Under the pieces are notes generated by a model. That model was not told where the DNA came from. It made no database searches and saw only the letters and a list, made by a program, of their open reading frames with translations. The position numbers and the translations under genes were made by a program. From Ophiosphaerella korrae (taxonomy: Eukaryota > Ascomycota > Dothideomycetes > Pleosporales > Phaeosphaeriaceae), in NCBI GenBank assembly GCA_028456385.1, contig JALNQF010000023.1, positions 124,001 through 188,000 on the forward strand: DNA of 64,000 nucleotides, written 5' to 3'. Below, in pieces: positions 21,882 to 33,543 of this stretch. How positions within the stretch are numbered: the stretch's first letter is position 1; every line of letters starts with the position of its first letter.

Positions 21882-23970
21882 ATGGATAATCCGCGATCGC
21901 GATTGTCATTTGCATATTTTCGCCGGTACTTCCGCCGGCGCTGTAAGATCTGCCTTGACGGCAGTGTCGCCAGTGCAGCCCTTCTGAAAGATCTCCGACG
22001 CGGACTCAGAAAAGGCTGCGGGATCTGCGGTTTGGCCTTTAACATTTTCACACAATACGAAGAGTTACTTCCCCACAGCCAAGTTAAAGTTCGCGAAGAG
22101 TTCTATAGTGTGAGCTTTCTTTGCGACAGGAACGAGCCGAAAACTCAGCTTCAGCTTCAGCTTCATCTTGGCCAGGATGGTCATTTCTTGAACTCTAAGT
22201 CTAAAGAAACGAGCATCTGTCTACGAGTACTTACAATCGATGACGGTATGCAGAACCTCACTTCATGCTAAGCGTCCAATGCTAATCCCGAACTTCCCAG
22301 GTTGTCGAACTCTAGATACTCGCAGGTACGGAATCAATCAGGATGTTCCAACACGACTGGATATGGCGACTTTAGTTAACGCAATACAAAAGTGGAATAC
22401 CAGCTGCGACCGTTACCATCCTCGATGTGAAGCACCACATTCTCCTGAGCTCCCGAAGCGTGTTCTCGATCTTCGGGCCAAGCAGGAGCACAGAATTCGG
22501 CTTTCCGAGCCACGCGGTGTTTATGCTCCTTATATCGCGCTCAGTTACTGTTGGGGCTCCTCTGGGGTTGTTCCAATCCAGTGCACCTCCGTTTCTTTGC
22601 CTCTCCACTTAGCCAGCATTCCTTGGTACACCCTGCCAAAGACTTTTCAAGACAGCATTCGTATATGCTGGGCTTTGAACATTCACTTCCTCTGGATTGA
22701 TTCTCTGTGCATTATCCAGGACGAAGCATCTGATTGGGAAACGCAATCTGCCAAGATGGGAGATATCTATTCAAATTCTGCCTTCACAATCGCCGCTACA
22801 GCTTGTGGAGACAGCAACACCGGGCTATTCTCAGAAAGATGGTCATCAGTCCGAACACCCAATGGGAACAAAGTCCGGTTTCCAACAGGCTCTGTTCCCA
22901 TCTTACATTCAGGGAGAAAAATGTGCCTTCGACCTGAGCTTCATTTAGCCCATGATCGGTTCATCGAGTTAGAGAATGCAGCGAACCATATCGAGGACGC
23001 CCCTCTAATGACTCGCGCTTGGGCCTTCCAGGAACGCCTTCTACCGTCTCGGACGCTGCACTTTCATGCAGAAGAGCTCGTATGGGAATGCAAAACCAGC
23101 ATGAGGTGCGAATGTGGTGGGCTAGACGATTCTTGGCTGAAAAGAGTCGAATCCAAGGAAATGCAGCGCCTCATTCGCCCGCCGGACTTCATCAGCACAG
23201 ACATGTGGCTGAAGTCGTTGTTCGCTAGCGTCGATACTCAAGATACGCCACTGGAGAAGCTCTCCTACATTTGGAGGGATCTCGTTTCAGAGTACTCGAA
23301 ACTCGACCTCACATTCGAGAGCGACCGTTTGCCGGCTTTGTCTGGGCTCGCTGCTCGATTTGCAAAGGCTGGAATGGGGGCGTATCTTGCAGGCATATGG
23401 GAGACCAATCTCGCTGCAAGCTTGCTATGGGTGGCCTCAAGTGAAGAAGACATGCGAGTACATGACACCCCATCGAAGAACGATGCACCGTCCTGGTCAT
23501 GGGCGTCTATCCCACTTTCCAGATCCAGAAATATTTCATATGGCCGCGTGCTAAAACGTGATTTTATTGAAGACAATCGCTTCAAAGCCCTTGCTACTTC
23601 GGCGGAAGTTGTGGGCAAGAATCCATACGGTTGGGTCAGAAACGCGAGATTAACTATGCAAGGGAAATGTGTTAGATGTATGGCCGTGGCCCCGAGAGGA
23701 GCCGGAGGCTCCTGGAGGCTGCAAAGTATTGAGCCAGAGCTGATCGACCATGCCCGCCAATTTTCGGGGATACTCTCTATTGATGGGCCCGGCCGGGTGG
23801 AAAATGGTTGCATGTTGCTGTTCTTGTACTTGGGAACTGGGCTAGGCCTTGCCTTGCGCTCCGCTACAGGGGAGCACAACTTATACCATCGTGTTGGACT
23901 CGTGGAGATGTACACTATTCCGCTATGGCTAACACAGATGGAAAGGGCGATGGAAATCACACTAATCTAA
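21882..23970 (+). CDS. HET-domain protein (heterokaryon incompatibility), two exons
   Basis: Exon 1 is 21882-22245 and exon 2 is 22301-23970, joined by a 55-bp intron (GTATGC, branch GCTAAT, CCCAG) that restores the frame; the product is 677 residues. The N-terminus has the Cys pattern common upstream of HET domains (CKICL ... GCGICGLAF). The HET domain starts at about residue 199 with YIALSYCWG and continues with FLWIDSLCIIQDEASDW and MGDIYSNSAFTIAAT. It reaches MTRAWAFQERLLPSRTLHF. The C-terminal 350 residues are the variable effector part typical of this family (ending MERAMEITLI). HET domains trigger cell death on non-self fusion and show a TIR-like fold. This is the only HET gene here with no visible lesion. 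Confidence 0.88.
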
Positions 23971-23992
23971 GGCTCTGGTCCCTGGCGCACTC

Positions 23993-24295
23993 TCAGCTAG
24001 CTCGCGTCGAGCGCCACTGGAAACAAGAGGGATCGGATACTAGAGGCGCGCTATTGCTAGCCCCAGAACTATTCCCGAGAGTAGTAACAAGTTTTCCAAT
24101 CTGGCTCGCGTTCTTCATATCCTCAATCAAGCCATCAATTACATCAATGTCCAAGTCATAGACCGCCCGAGAGACGATTGGTTTCAAATTCATCTTTTGT
24201 ACGAATTCCACTAAATCAGTAAATTCTTTCCTGGAGCCGATTTTGTTGCAGCGACCCTCGATGTCCTTTAGTAATGCGCCCATTAAGAAGAGCAA
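23993..24295 (-). pseudogene. Zinc-type alcohol dehydrogenase, C-terminal relic
   Basis: A 100-codon minus-strand frame reads like the end of a medium-chain dehydrogenase/reductase: SRKEFTDLVEFVQKMNLKPI, then VIDGLIEDMKNASQIGKLV. The GroES-like domain, the zinc ligands and the Rossmann core are missing upstream (24296 on), where nothing fits. It is therefore a truncated remnant lying tail-to-tail with the HET gene. Confidence 0.6.
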
Positions 24296-26219
24296 GTAGC
24301 GCGGCGAGCGACGCTCGGCTCCAGTGGCCGCTCACCCGAATCCGGCAAGGGATCCAGGACACGTTCGACCTCGACCTTCTCAACAGCACGTGCTATCGGG
24401 AGGGTGTTGTGAGCGTGAGGGTGGTTCTGATTCGGGTTGGGCGTTTTCCATTACGAGGTAAGGAAGGGGAAGTGGAAATACGGAGCAAGACGATATCCGC
24501 ATACGTTAATGGTCAGTTACTAACGGCCAACATGATCGGGTGGCATACCCATCAAGGACCTCATCCTCTTCTGGCGAAAAAAACCGTTGGACTTGGAGGC
24601 ACTGTGTTCTCTGCATCTGCACGTGTGATATATCCGATCGCTGTGTCAGGCCTAGGCTGTGAAAGATCGCCCCAAGTCTGGGTAATGTTCGCATTCGGTG
24701 CTGGTGGAAGGAATGACCGCGCTAGGCTGATTTCATCTTTCGAGTAGATGAGACGAACCCCAGGCACCCTGTCATCCACTTCAGCCTCTCCTCTGAATAA
24801 GAGATATGGCTCGATCTGCTTTATCCCGCTGCGTTCGTTCTGCTGCGCCGCAACGCGTCTCTTCTCCACTACCTTCGCATTCGGCTATGGCGACCATGGC
24901 CAGGGCCTGCGTACGACCCCTCGGATATGCCTCTCCAAATCTGATGGATACGTGTAGCCCTTGTCTATCAAGATTTTGTATGCTCCAAGCTTGTTATGAT
25001 TGTTAAGATTGTTAAGATGCGATCGGCTCGGGACGACGTTCGAGACGCGGACATGGTGGACGGGGACGTCTGGCTTTCGAGAAGCCGGAGATTCTCCTGT
25101 GTAAGCGGAAGAGCTTTGCTCAAAGCTTCAGGCAGAGCGGGCGGAGAGGGACGAGCGGCGCGTCGTTTTGCGGGCGAGGGCTCGGATGCGCAGAGCGCAG
25201 GGCGTTCGGAGCGAGCGCGTTTCCCCAGCATGGATTGGCAGCACTTGGGCGGAGCGACGCGACCGAAAATGCTGTCGCAGTATACAGGTAGAGGAGCATT
25301 GTCCGAATGAAGTGATACTAATGCGTGACGGCTGGCTTCAGTTGCTGCGGATGTCAAATGCAGGCCAAGGCCGAACCTCGACTCTATTGGCCAGACGAAC
25401 CCCCGAGATGGCCCTACCGCAATAGGTTAGATGTTGGTCTGCGGCCCACCGCTGGAACTGGAACTGGAACCGGGCATCACGGCTAGCTCGTGGCAACAAC
25501 CTCAACCTCAAATATCATATTTGGGATATTCTCTACGCCTCCTGCACAAGGGTGTGTTCGTCCTCCCTGCTAGTGGCGGCAAAGTATAGAGAGCTTTCGC
25601 GCCACTTTGTGCCATCAGAAGCGCCACCTATTTAGAAGCTGAATAACAGGAACCTGGAATGCACAATAATCTCACTAGTAAAAGTTCGCTGCCTAAGACG
25701 AGTTGATCAAGGGCGTCTCCTACCTCCAGTTAGTTGTTAAGTACTTAGTTTGGCATAGGTGGCGCTAACCGAACGGGGCGGTGGTATCGTGAAGCCTAAG
25801 GCAAGGGTTGGTGCTCGAGAATTGAGCAGGGCGTCAGGATGCACGAGTGCAATGGAGGGTATTGAATAGACAATCTGTTCCGATCATAAAGGATATAATT
25901 CAAGTTGAACACGAGTGCCAGAAGGCCCGTCGTAGCGAACTGGTTCACGGGGCTCGGCGTGAGCTCCGTCACGTGCCCATTTAGCCTTAGCGATGTAATT
26001 CAAGTGTTGGGCTACGCCGCTTGCAATTCGTAGAGGAGAACCTTGAAGATCACTTACACAATGCACTACGCCAAGCGGTTAGCAACTTGCCTTATCAGCC
26101 TGTCAAGCAATGACATCGGATCCACTGCGGCCTGCACCTCGGCAAATTTGACGGCATAGGTAAGATCAGGAGGAAGTGCCCCGCTGGGCCTGGTATTTGC
26201 ATCTAAGCGCACATTGGAA
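24296..26219. other. Gene-poor stretch, no gene recognised
   Basis: It contains long but unrecognised frames: plus 24274-24747 (157 codons) and minus 25357-24968 (129 codons, Arg/Ala/Ser/Pro-rich). The latter could be the N-terminus of an unknown fungal protein, but its composition is low in complexity. I do not call either. Confidence 0.35.
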
Positions 26220-26702
26220 TTCCGACTTGCAAACGCCCTTCGCGGTCTGAGCTATCAACAGAAGCCACCGCCCCTACCTCTTGTGCTGCCATCATTGCCT
26301 CGTCAAGGTCATCCTGTAACCCCGTGCGGCTACACTTCTTGAAAATCATGTTGATCCAATCGCCCATTCTAGCCGGTCGGTCAGGGTCGTCTAGCGGAGC
26401 GGCGTGGCTGCGACCATTTCCCGAGCTCGGTAAATTGTTTCCTGAAGATCGTCCAGCGAGCTCGTATGCTCATACTTCTCCACCAACAATACAACCAAGT
26501 TCTTTAGGCGGGAGATGTAATTAGGGCGGTCTTGGTTAGGCATCTCTTCTTCGACTCGCCGAATTGCCTTCTTGAGATCTTCCAATTCTCTGGTTTTCAG
26601 GTAGACGAAACAATGAACATAGCTAGTCGATTTTCTTTGCTCGACGTCGACATCTACCTCTTCTTCTTTAGCTGCGAGATGGCGTAACTGACCTAGGTCC
26701 AT
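26220..26702 (-). pseudogene. TPR-repeat protein relic
   Basis: The minus-strand frame 26702-26391 holds tetratricopeptide units of the type found in fungal CHAT/NLR-associated proteins: LEDLKKAIRRVEEEMPNQDR, then NLVVLLVEKYEHTSSLDDLQ and YRAREMVAATP. After the stop the next unit continues in another frame: DDPDRPARMGDWINMIFKK, then LQDDLDEAMMAAQEV, to about 26220. The frame change shows decay. Neither an effector domain nor an ATPase is seen nearby. Confidence 0.55.
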
Positions 26703-27108
26703 ATCGCTAAAGGACCGTTCCTTGCCGGTTCCCCGCCCATCTAGCTCCGTATAATATGCTAGTCTCCCAGTATTCTTGACACCGCTGATGCTCGTGGTTC
26801 CCTTGATAGGGAGATAGCTACTGCTAGCATCTAGTCTTAGCGAGCTCGCTGAGTCAATAGAATTGCCTAGAATAGCCTAGTTAGACCTAATAGGAAGATC
26901 TACTACAACCTAAGATATAGACACTATTAGGCTATTAGGCTAGCCACTTATAGATATATTCTTAGTCGTTAGTAAGTATATTAGCTACCTCCCCTAACTA
27001 AGAAATATTACCTAGTGTAACAAACATCCTTGGCAATCCCGACGTATTCGTAATACTAGTCGAGAGTGTGGCCAGTACGCTACACCAACGCATAAAGGAC
27101 CCTGTACC
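26703..27108. other. RIP-like AT-rich repeat debris
   Basis: About 26860-27010 is dense in TAG/CTA words and has no open frame, in keeping with RIP-mutated repeat sequence. Confidence 0.35.
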
Positions 27109-27398
27109 TGTAACGAAGGTTGGTCCCCGGAATCCTTGAGATCCTTGAGGACTCTGGTACTAGTCGGGAGCGAGGTCGATACGCTAGAAACCATGACGTT
27201 GTATAGTAGTAGTCTAAAGCGAGGTTGATGCGCTACACCGGCGCATAAAAGGCTCTACACATGCGAACAGAGTAAAGCAAGTATTATTCTCTCAGATATT
27301 AGTAATACTCTTGAATACTATTCGTCATCCCTTCACTATATCCTGTGGCCTACGGCAAGTATTATTGTCTTCCAGCTACCTCCTAACAAAGAGAGGAG
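27109..27398 (-). repeat. Left copy of inverted dispersed repeat (transposon-derived)
   Basis: The reverse complement of this segment matches 31672-31960 at roughly 85-90% by eye, including TTCGTCATCCCTTCACTAT and GGCCTACGGCAAGTA. The right copy reads as an open frame broken almost only by TAG/TAA, so both are probably RIP-affected pieces of one element. The two copies face each other across the Zn(II)2Cys6 gene. Confidence 0.7.
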
Positions 27399-28282
27399 TA
27401 GGATAAAATCAATACTAACGGACTACCTTAAATATATCAGATCTATAAAGCAGAGCTGCTAGGCAGTAATAATAGCGGGTGGCGGCTACACAAAATAGTA
27501 ATTAAATGTATTTTACTTAGTAATCTCTATACAAAATGGTATAGTCAATTTATCTAGCTAGTGGGGCCTGAACCACGCTAGTCGCCCGCTCATGAGCCCC
27601 CCCTTGTAGCTATCACAACCTCGCTTATTTCATGGTCAGTTGAACTGCCGACACGAGATGCGCAGTGGTTGAGATGATGCGCAGTGGTTGAGTTGGTGCC
27701 AAGCTAGTATCGCGCACTATTCGTGCACTAGCATCGCAGATCAATTGCCATTGCCAATCTCCAACGTCATCTGAAGCTCGCGAGCCAGCTCGCAAGCTCC
27801 ACGTATGAGCTCATCTGACATATCGCGCAATCTCGCTTAGTTTCGCCTCTCGGGCAGTGCTACTGAGAATAGCTAGGCGCTACCTAGAGTAGTAGGCCCA
27901 TGGCCGACCCCACCTATCTCCATGGCTAGGTGACATCATCCTGGGACTTCAAACCAAGGTTCGCTCCAATCAGAAATGAAATGCGTTCATTGGCTGGAGT
28001 TTTTAGCCGATGCATCCATCGAATCGATAGCGCTAGCGTGTTAGTATGTACTCTGATTCGTTAGGTATAGTGGATACTCTCATTGCTGATTGGCAGTGCG
28101 TTTGTCCGCCAATCAACAACTGCAGTCCTTGACTGCCCTAATTTCGCTTTGCACCCACACCCCTCTTTCAATCTTGCCTGCGTCATACTGTCGCAGTAGC
28201 TCTCAACCTCATTGATTCTAAGAGTGTCTTCAACTTTTCGTATCATAATCACGGCATCTTCACGGAATAATAGTCAAACAAT
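27399..28282. other. Upstream region of the transcription factor gene
   Basis: Non-coding. The 27640-27700 stretch has a short direct repeat (GATGCGCAGTGGTTGAG twice, in tandem with a spacer). The final 200 bp before 28283 are the presumed promoter. Confidence 0.35.
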
Positions 28283-31045
28283 ATGGACGACACACTGAGG
28301 GCATCTAAGCTAGCGATTCCTAAACTAAGAAGACCTGAGCACAACCAGAAACTCTTTCGGAGTAGAGTCGGCGTGCCTAGGGTGTACAGAGCATGCAATA
28401 ATTGTCGGATTCGCAAAATTAAATGCAGTGGAGAGCACCCGCGTTGCCAAAACTGTATGGCTCAGTCCGTGTCCTGCACCTATTCGCAAGCTCGGAAGGA
28501 TCGCTTGGAGGAGTTAGTCTTCCAGACTTTAGATGATTGAATAACTAATCCCCGAGCAGGGCTACCGAGCAGAACCGTCAGCTCATTGCTCTTCTGAGAG
28601 ACCTGAGTGCCCATGTTGACGATGAAGGGCAAAGAAAGATTGATGAACTTCTCGATTCAGTATATATCTTCGAGCCTGAAGCGTCGCTAGTGCTGATACG
28701 CAAAAGATTCAATTCAATGGCTCCACTCATTTATCGACCATGGCACCGAAAAAACTCGGGAAACGACCAAGGGAGGAGCCTTCATCTAACGAAGGAGGCA
28801 AAAGTGCCCTCGATCTCGAAGCAGCCAACGTTTCTGGATCGGTGAACCTCCATGACGACCCTTCATCTAACGAAGGAGGCAAAAGTGCCCTCGATCTCGA
28901 AGCAGCCGACGTTTCTGGATCGGTGAACCTCCATGACGACCCTTCTTTCCTAGATGAGGATCTACTTCGAAGTAATGAATCAAGAGCAAGCGGCTTCATT
29001 GGACAGAATTCCGAAGTCCAATGGCTGCGGAACCTTAGAACCGAAATAGGTAAGGCAACTTCTGGGGGGGCATCATATGGATTACCCTACAAGTTACAAG
29101 ACGACATCAAGGAGGCGGTTGTGCAACGACCAGGTGCTTTGCATACTCAGCAAGTATCATCCAACCCAAGCAGCATCTTGCGCGTCTCAGATTCCACCTT
29201 TTATCTGGACAGTGATGACCTCGACGTGGACACCATGGTGGACCCATACGAACTACCTCCACCAGAGACAGCTGAGAAGTTATTCGACTGCTATATGCGA
29301 ACAATCCACGATTCTTTCCCTATCGTACCCGACATGTTCGAGGACCAATTTCGAAGGTATAACAACTCCGTGAAACGAAATCAACTATATCAAGTTCCCG
29401 AGCACTGGCAAGCGACATTGAACTTGGTTTAGCGATAGGGGCCCAGTATTCGCATTTGATACAGGCCGAGTGGCGAGAAGGCGAGCGAGACCACCTTATA
29501 TATATGACAAGAGCGATCCGGATTCTTGGATTAGATAAGATTGCCACTTCTCTCCATGCTCCTAGTCTGCCAGTGATTCGGGTATGTTGCTGGATACCTT
29601 GAACGTGAGTCGGCACTTTTTGATCACTATTAGGCTACCGGTCTGCTGTCTTTGTATTACTTAACAATCGGCCACGTTAGCAGGTGAGACGGTTCCTTAT
29701 CATAGTCTCGTCCGCTTGTGAATTGACAGTGCCCTCCAGAGCCTGGATGATGATAGGTACATCTCTACGGTTCGCACTTGCTGTTGGTCTCCATATCCGA
29801 AACGACGATCCGTCCGCCTCACTAGAGAGGAAGGAGAGCTTAATACGAACATGGTGGAGCCTACATTCCATTGAAAGCCTGCTGTGCGCCCTTATCGGCC
29901 GGCCTTGCATTATACCTGACGACGAATGCACCGTTCCTTTGCCACAAATATTACCAGAAGAACAATGTGGAGACAGTATCCCACCTCGGTTGAGGAACCC
30001 GATAAGCAGGGACAGTGAAGGTGTTGCCCTCGCCGGAGCATCTTTTTCGGACACATCGAGCAGGGGCGGTTCAGATACTGTCACACGCACTTCGTTTCTA
30101 GGGGCTCGCACCACAATTGCCCTCATTATGCAAAAAGCACTCTCGAAACTGTACTTGCCACGAACATCGATGGACTCCTGGGAACGGATTCAGAAAGAGA
30201 TTACCTCACTAACAAGACAAATGGATGAATGGGTGGTAGCAGCACTACCTGAAGGACTCGGTCCGTTGGACTCAACCCAAGAGCACGGCGTCCAGCGCGA
30301 GCGATTATTGCTCAGGTTCCACTATCATAGCGCCAGATTGCTTATTTCTCGCCCGAGCCTTTGTCGCCTCGAGCGACGCATCAAGGGCCGGAGTGATGCT
30401 TCGGTAGCCTTCAATCAGAAGACAGCCGAAGCATGTGTTCAAGCTGCTCAAGCGATAACGAGGCTTTTCCCCGACCAGCCAGACTGGACTTTTATCTACC
30501 AGAAAAGCCCGTGGTGGTGCATTGTACACAATATCATGCAGGCGATTGCAGTTTTCCTTCTTGAGATGTCCTTTGGAGGATCTGACACAGCCCGAAATGG
30601 CGAAAACCTTCCTGAGAGCGTCGATAAGCTTGTTCGATGGCTCCAGTTCATGAGCCTCAGGAATCCCGTGGCCGAGCGCGCGTACAAGGTGGTAATGGAC
30701 ATCACCAAGACGGGTATACTGCGAGCCCGGACCGACGTATCCGATACTGTGGTAGAGGAACAAGCGAGGCCATCCTTTAACTATCGCACTGCAACCACCA
30801 CTGTTAGTACCCAATCTCCTACCACTTTCGGAGAGCAGCAGTCTGTACAGGCCTCTGGAGAATTTCAACCCGATCAGTACTTTATGCTAGATCCGGGAGT
30901 GCAAATGCCTTCAACTTTCGGCACCCCTTTCATGATGGAACTCGATCAATACAATCTGCTAAACACCACGTTTTGTCTAAGCAGAGATACTATTATAGAT
31001 GATCCATGGAATGGATACCGGGACTCTCCTCCAGAGGGCAGTTAG
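28283..31045 (+). pseudogene. Zn(II)2Cys6 transcription factor gene with one frameshift
   Basis: Exon 1 (28283-28512) encodes the binuclear zinc cluster: Cys at residues 38, 41, 48, 55, 58 and 65 (CX2CX6CX6CX2CX6C). Intron 1 (28513-28559, GTTAGT, branch ACTAAT) leads to the coiled-coil ATEQNRQLIALLRDL. A second intron of about 47 bp (28660-28706) is likely but its acceptor is weak. The fungal TF domain follows (FDCYMRTIHDSFPIVPD ... VPEHWQATLNLV). At 29426-29432 one base is missing; with it the frame runs into AIGAQYSHLIQAEW. Two further introns fit well (29582-29633 and 29684-29739), then ORF to 31045 (RAWMMIG, TWWSLHSIESLLCALIGRPC). If the lost base is a sequencing error the gene is intact, about 830 residues. 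Confidence 0.75.
28779..28940 (+). repeat. 81-bp tandem duplication inside the transcription factor gene
   Basis: Two adjacent 81-bp units (28779-28859 and 28860-28940) differ by one base by eye (AAC versus GAC, Asn to Asp). Each encodes 27 residues beginning PSSNEGGKSALDLEAA. It keeps the frame and looks recent. Confidence 0.85.
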
Positions 31046-31295
31046 TAACCATCTACTTAGAGCTATGGTTATCTGTACACTCTAGGATGAACGTTCTTCA
31101 ACAAGCTATACTTCACGAAGATGTTGGTGGGGGCGCTGGTTTTATGTATTATCAGGTAAGCAGAGTGTTAGTGAGGCAGGTAGCAGTTCGCCCTTGTCGA
31201 CGTGAGTTATACAGGCTAATGCTCAAATACTGTGAGACGGCGAGAGACGGTCATATAAAAATCACAGCGTAGAGGCGTTTCTGTACTGTCTACTA

Positions 31296-31357
31296 ATAAG
31301 CGGTGTATATAAATTCTTGCGTCATTACTGCGGTTCTATGACGTAAGCACCGCTTAT
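31296..31357. repeat. Short perfect-armed inverted repeat (hairpin)
   Basis: Outer arms ATAAGCGGTG (31296-31305) and CACCGCTTAT (31348-31357) enclose a second pair, CTTGCGTCAT and ATGACGTAAG, so 62 bases fold into one long stem. It lies 250 bp after the transcription factor stop codon. It could be a miniature element or two abutting transposon ends. Confidence 0.55.
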
Positions 31358-31671
31358 CTATACTATAAGAGTTGCGGCTTGCATTACTATCTATTCTTCG
31401 GGCTAGAACGGGTACGGTATTGCATATGCTCTAACGTCTTTTAATTTATGGTGTGGCGAATAGTGGTGCAAGGGGGCTACATGAACGGACCGACTCAAGG
31501 GTGGCAAAACCTCAGTGCGTACGCCCGTGTAGAGAAGATTCGAGACACTATACTAGAATTTGTCAGCTAAATACTATAAAGCTAAGGTATTTTATCTTAG
31601 CGTTAGCTAGGTCATCTGCGACAATGCCTGCAACACTAAAGCGTCGGCTAAGTTACAAGGAACGTGTTAAA

Positions 31672-31960
31672 ATCTGTTAGGAGGTAGCTGGAAGACAATA
31701 GTACTTGCCGTAGGCCACAGGAGATAGTGAAGGGATGACGAATAGTATTCAAGAGTACTACTAGTATCTAAGAGAGAAATAATACTTGCTTTTCTCTGTT
31801 CGCAAGTGTAGAGCCTTTTATGCGCTGGTGTAGCGTATCAGCCCTGCTTTGGACTACCACTATACAATGTCATGATTTCTAGTGTATCGGCCCTGCCCCC
31901 GACTAGTACCAGAGCTCCCAAGGGTCTCGAGTATTCTGGGAACCTTCGTTACAATATAGA
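31672..31960 (+). repeat. Right copy of inverted dispersed repeat
   Basis: Reverse complement partner of 27109-27398. Just upstream, ATG at 31624 starts a frame (MPATLKRRLSYKERVKIC) that continues through the repeat with mostly TAG/TAA stops, suggesting the 5' part of a RIP-mutated element ORF of unknown family. Confidence 0.65.
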
Positions 31961-33447
31961 GGTTAATTAAGTATAGATTCTAAAAGCGTTACCTAAATAC
32001 TTTAGAGTAGACTCGCTAGTTCTTTTAAGAAGAGTAAGAAAATCTAACTATTAACGACTACTAGAAGTATATTAAATAAATAAAAAAGTACTACTAGGTA
32101 GTTATTTACTAGACTATTTTTAGGTAGCTTAGCGCTAACTTTGCATTTGGCCACGCCGGGGATGTTACCTTTCGCCTCCTAAGTCTGCATATAGCAAGAG
32201 CAAAGGAATCTAGTTAGTCTGTTCGAGGCATTAGATAGAGGGTAAATCTATATCTATACCTATCTATATACTAATAGACTACTTTTAACTCCGTAAATAC
32301 CCTACTGTACCACCCCAAATTACCTGTAAATTAATCGCTATACCTGCCACTACCTTGTCCTCAAATTTTAAGTCTATATAATGTCTGTGGCTGTTGCTAG
32401 AGCCCTGCAGACTTGTCGCTTTCTGTCTGTGCCCACCTCTTTTGTCTGCACGCCCTCTGCACTGTCGCCTGGATTAAGTATTACCCGCTCTCCCCTTTTC
32501 TCCCTCTTCTTCCTCTTCTATCTTTCTTCCTTTCTAACCTTATCTCTTCTTTTTCAACGTAGAAAAGTAGTTAAACAAAGGTAAGAAATAGTACATTATA
32601 CAGGTAAGGCATTTGTGTGTAGGTAGCCTGGCTAACTCAATGGCTGAGAGGCAGTCCCATGGACGATTGATGGGCAATCCTATAGGCGATCGATAGCTAG
32701 CCCTGAGGCGGTAGATGGCCAATTTGGTGGCGGGTAGATGGCCAGCTCGATGACCAGCTCGGTGGCTAATGGATAGGCAACTCAATGGCTAATAGATAGG
32801 CAGCTCGATACCTATTTCAATCTACAACCCTCTACCCCTTTCAATCCACAACCCTCCACCCTTTTTAATCTACAACCCTCTACCTATTTATGCCAAGCCT
32901 ATTCGGCCTATTACAAATAAGCCTTATACACGCTGGCCAATAAGCTGGCATTGATAATTAACAAATGTCATACATCAATTAAGTTATGTATAGATTTGTG
33001 GTTTGAGTGACTGTGCTACTAGAGAGGTTGGATTACGGGTTGGAGAAAAATCCACCGCATAAAACCTGCCTCTGTGAAGGCCGTAAACGTGGAATCTGTT
33101 GGGCGTTGATGGTGCATTGAACCGTGTGGAGGATCGACCTCAGGACAATGCGTGCTCGCTTCAAGAGCTTGCAGTTACAACACCATGAATGGAGATATGG
33201 ATATCATTTGGTGCGGGACAAGCACCACAGCTTGGGAATGATAATGTCACACAACCGGCGAGTTAATTTGATCTGCCACGTAGCTTTGTAGTTAAACATA
33301 TGGCCCTTCCTTCATTACCAAGGTTCGAAAAAGTTTGGACCTCTGAAAGTCACTTCGTGTTTGGCTAACGTTGTAGCTACTCTCGATTTGAGGATGGCAA
33401 GCTATTTTCACCCGGTCAATGCCCAGGTAGACAACGAGTCGCCCCTG
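31961..33447. other. Non-coding, AT-rich and repetitive
   Basis: 31970-32110 is very AT-rich. 32640-32815 is a degenerate simple-sequence stretch of GATGGC/GGCAGCTCGAT words. No gene recognised; the frame 32381-32584 is pyrimidine-rich and not protein-like. Confidence 0.4.
32819..32884. repeat. Three-copy tandem repeat, unit about 25 bp
   Basis: Three imperfect copies of AATCTACAACCCTCTACCC with a T/C-rich tail follow each other. Confidence 0.6.
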
Positions 33448-33543
33448 ATGGATGACACAACACCAAGTGCAAATGAAATTGTAAAGAGATATCTCTCTAA
33501 TCATTCTGTCACCTTCCGTAAACTAGAAGAACTGAGGCTTCCT
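33448..33543 (+). pseudogene. FtsJ-like methyltransferase, first-exon fragment
   Basis: The frame reads MDDTTPSANEIVKRYLSNHS then FRKLEELR, matching the start of the FtsJ-like protein encoded at 18125-16973 (SVSAIITQYLSEHSTVFKDL). Likeness stops after the point where that gene has its intron (33543), so only the first exon is left. The open frame from 33361 to 33600 includes unrelated flanks. Confidence 0.5.

Noticed and set aside
24274..24747. 157-codon plus-strand ORF
   Set aside because: No recognisable domain, and overlapping frames of similar length exist on the other strand.
24968..25357. 129-codon minus-strand ORF, Arg/Ala/Pro-rich
   Set aside because: Low complexity; not recognised; could be an N-terminus of an unknown protein but unsupported.
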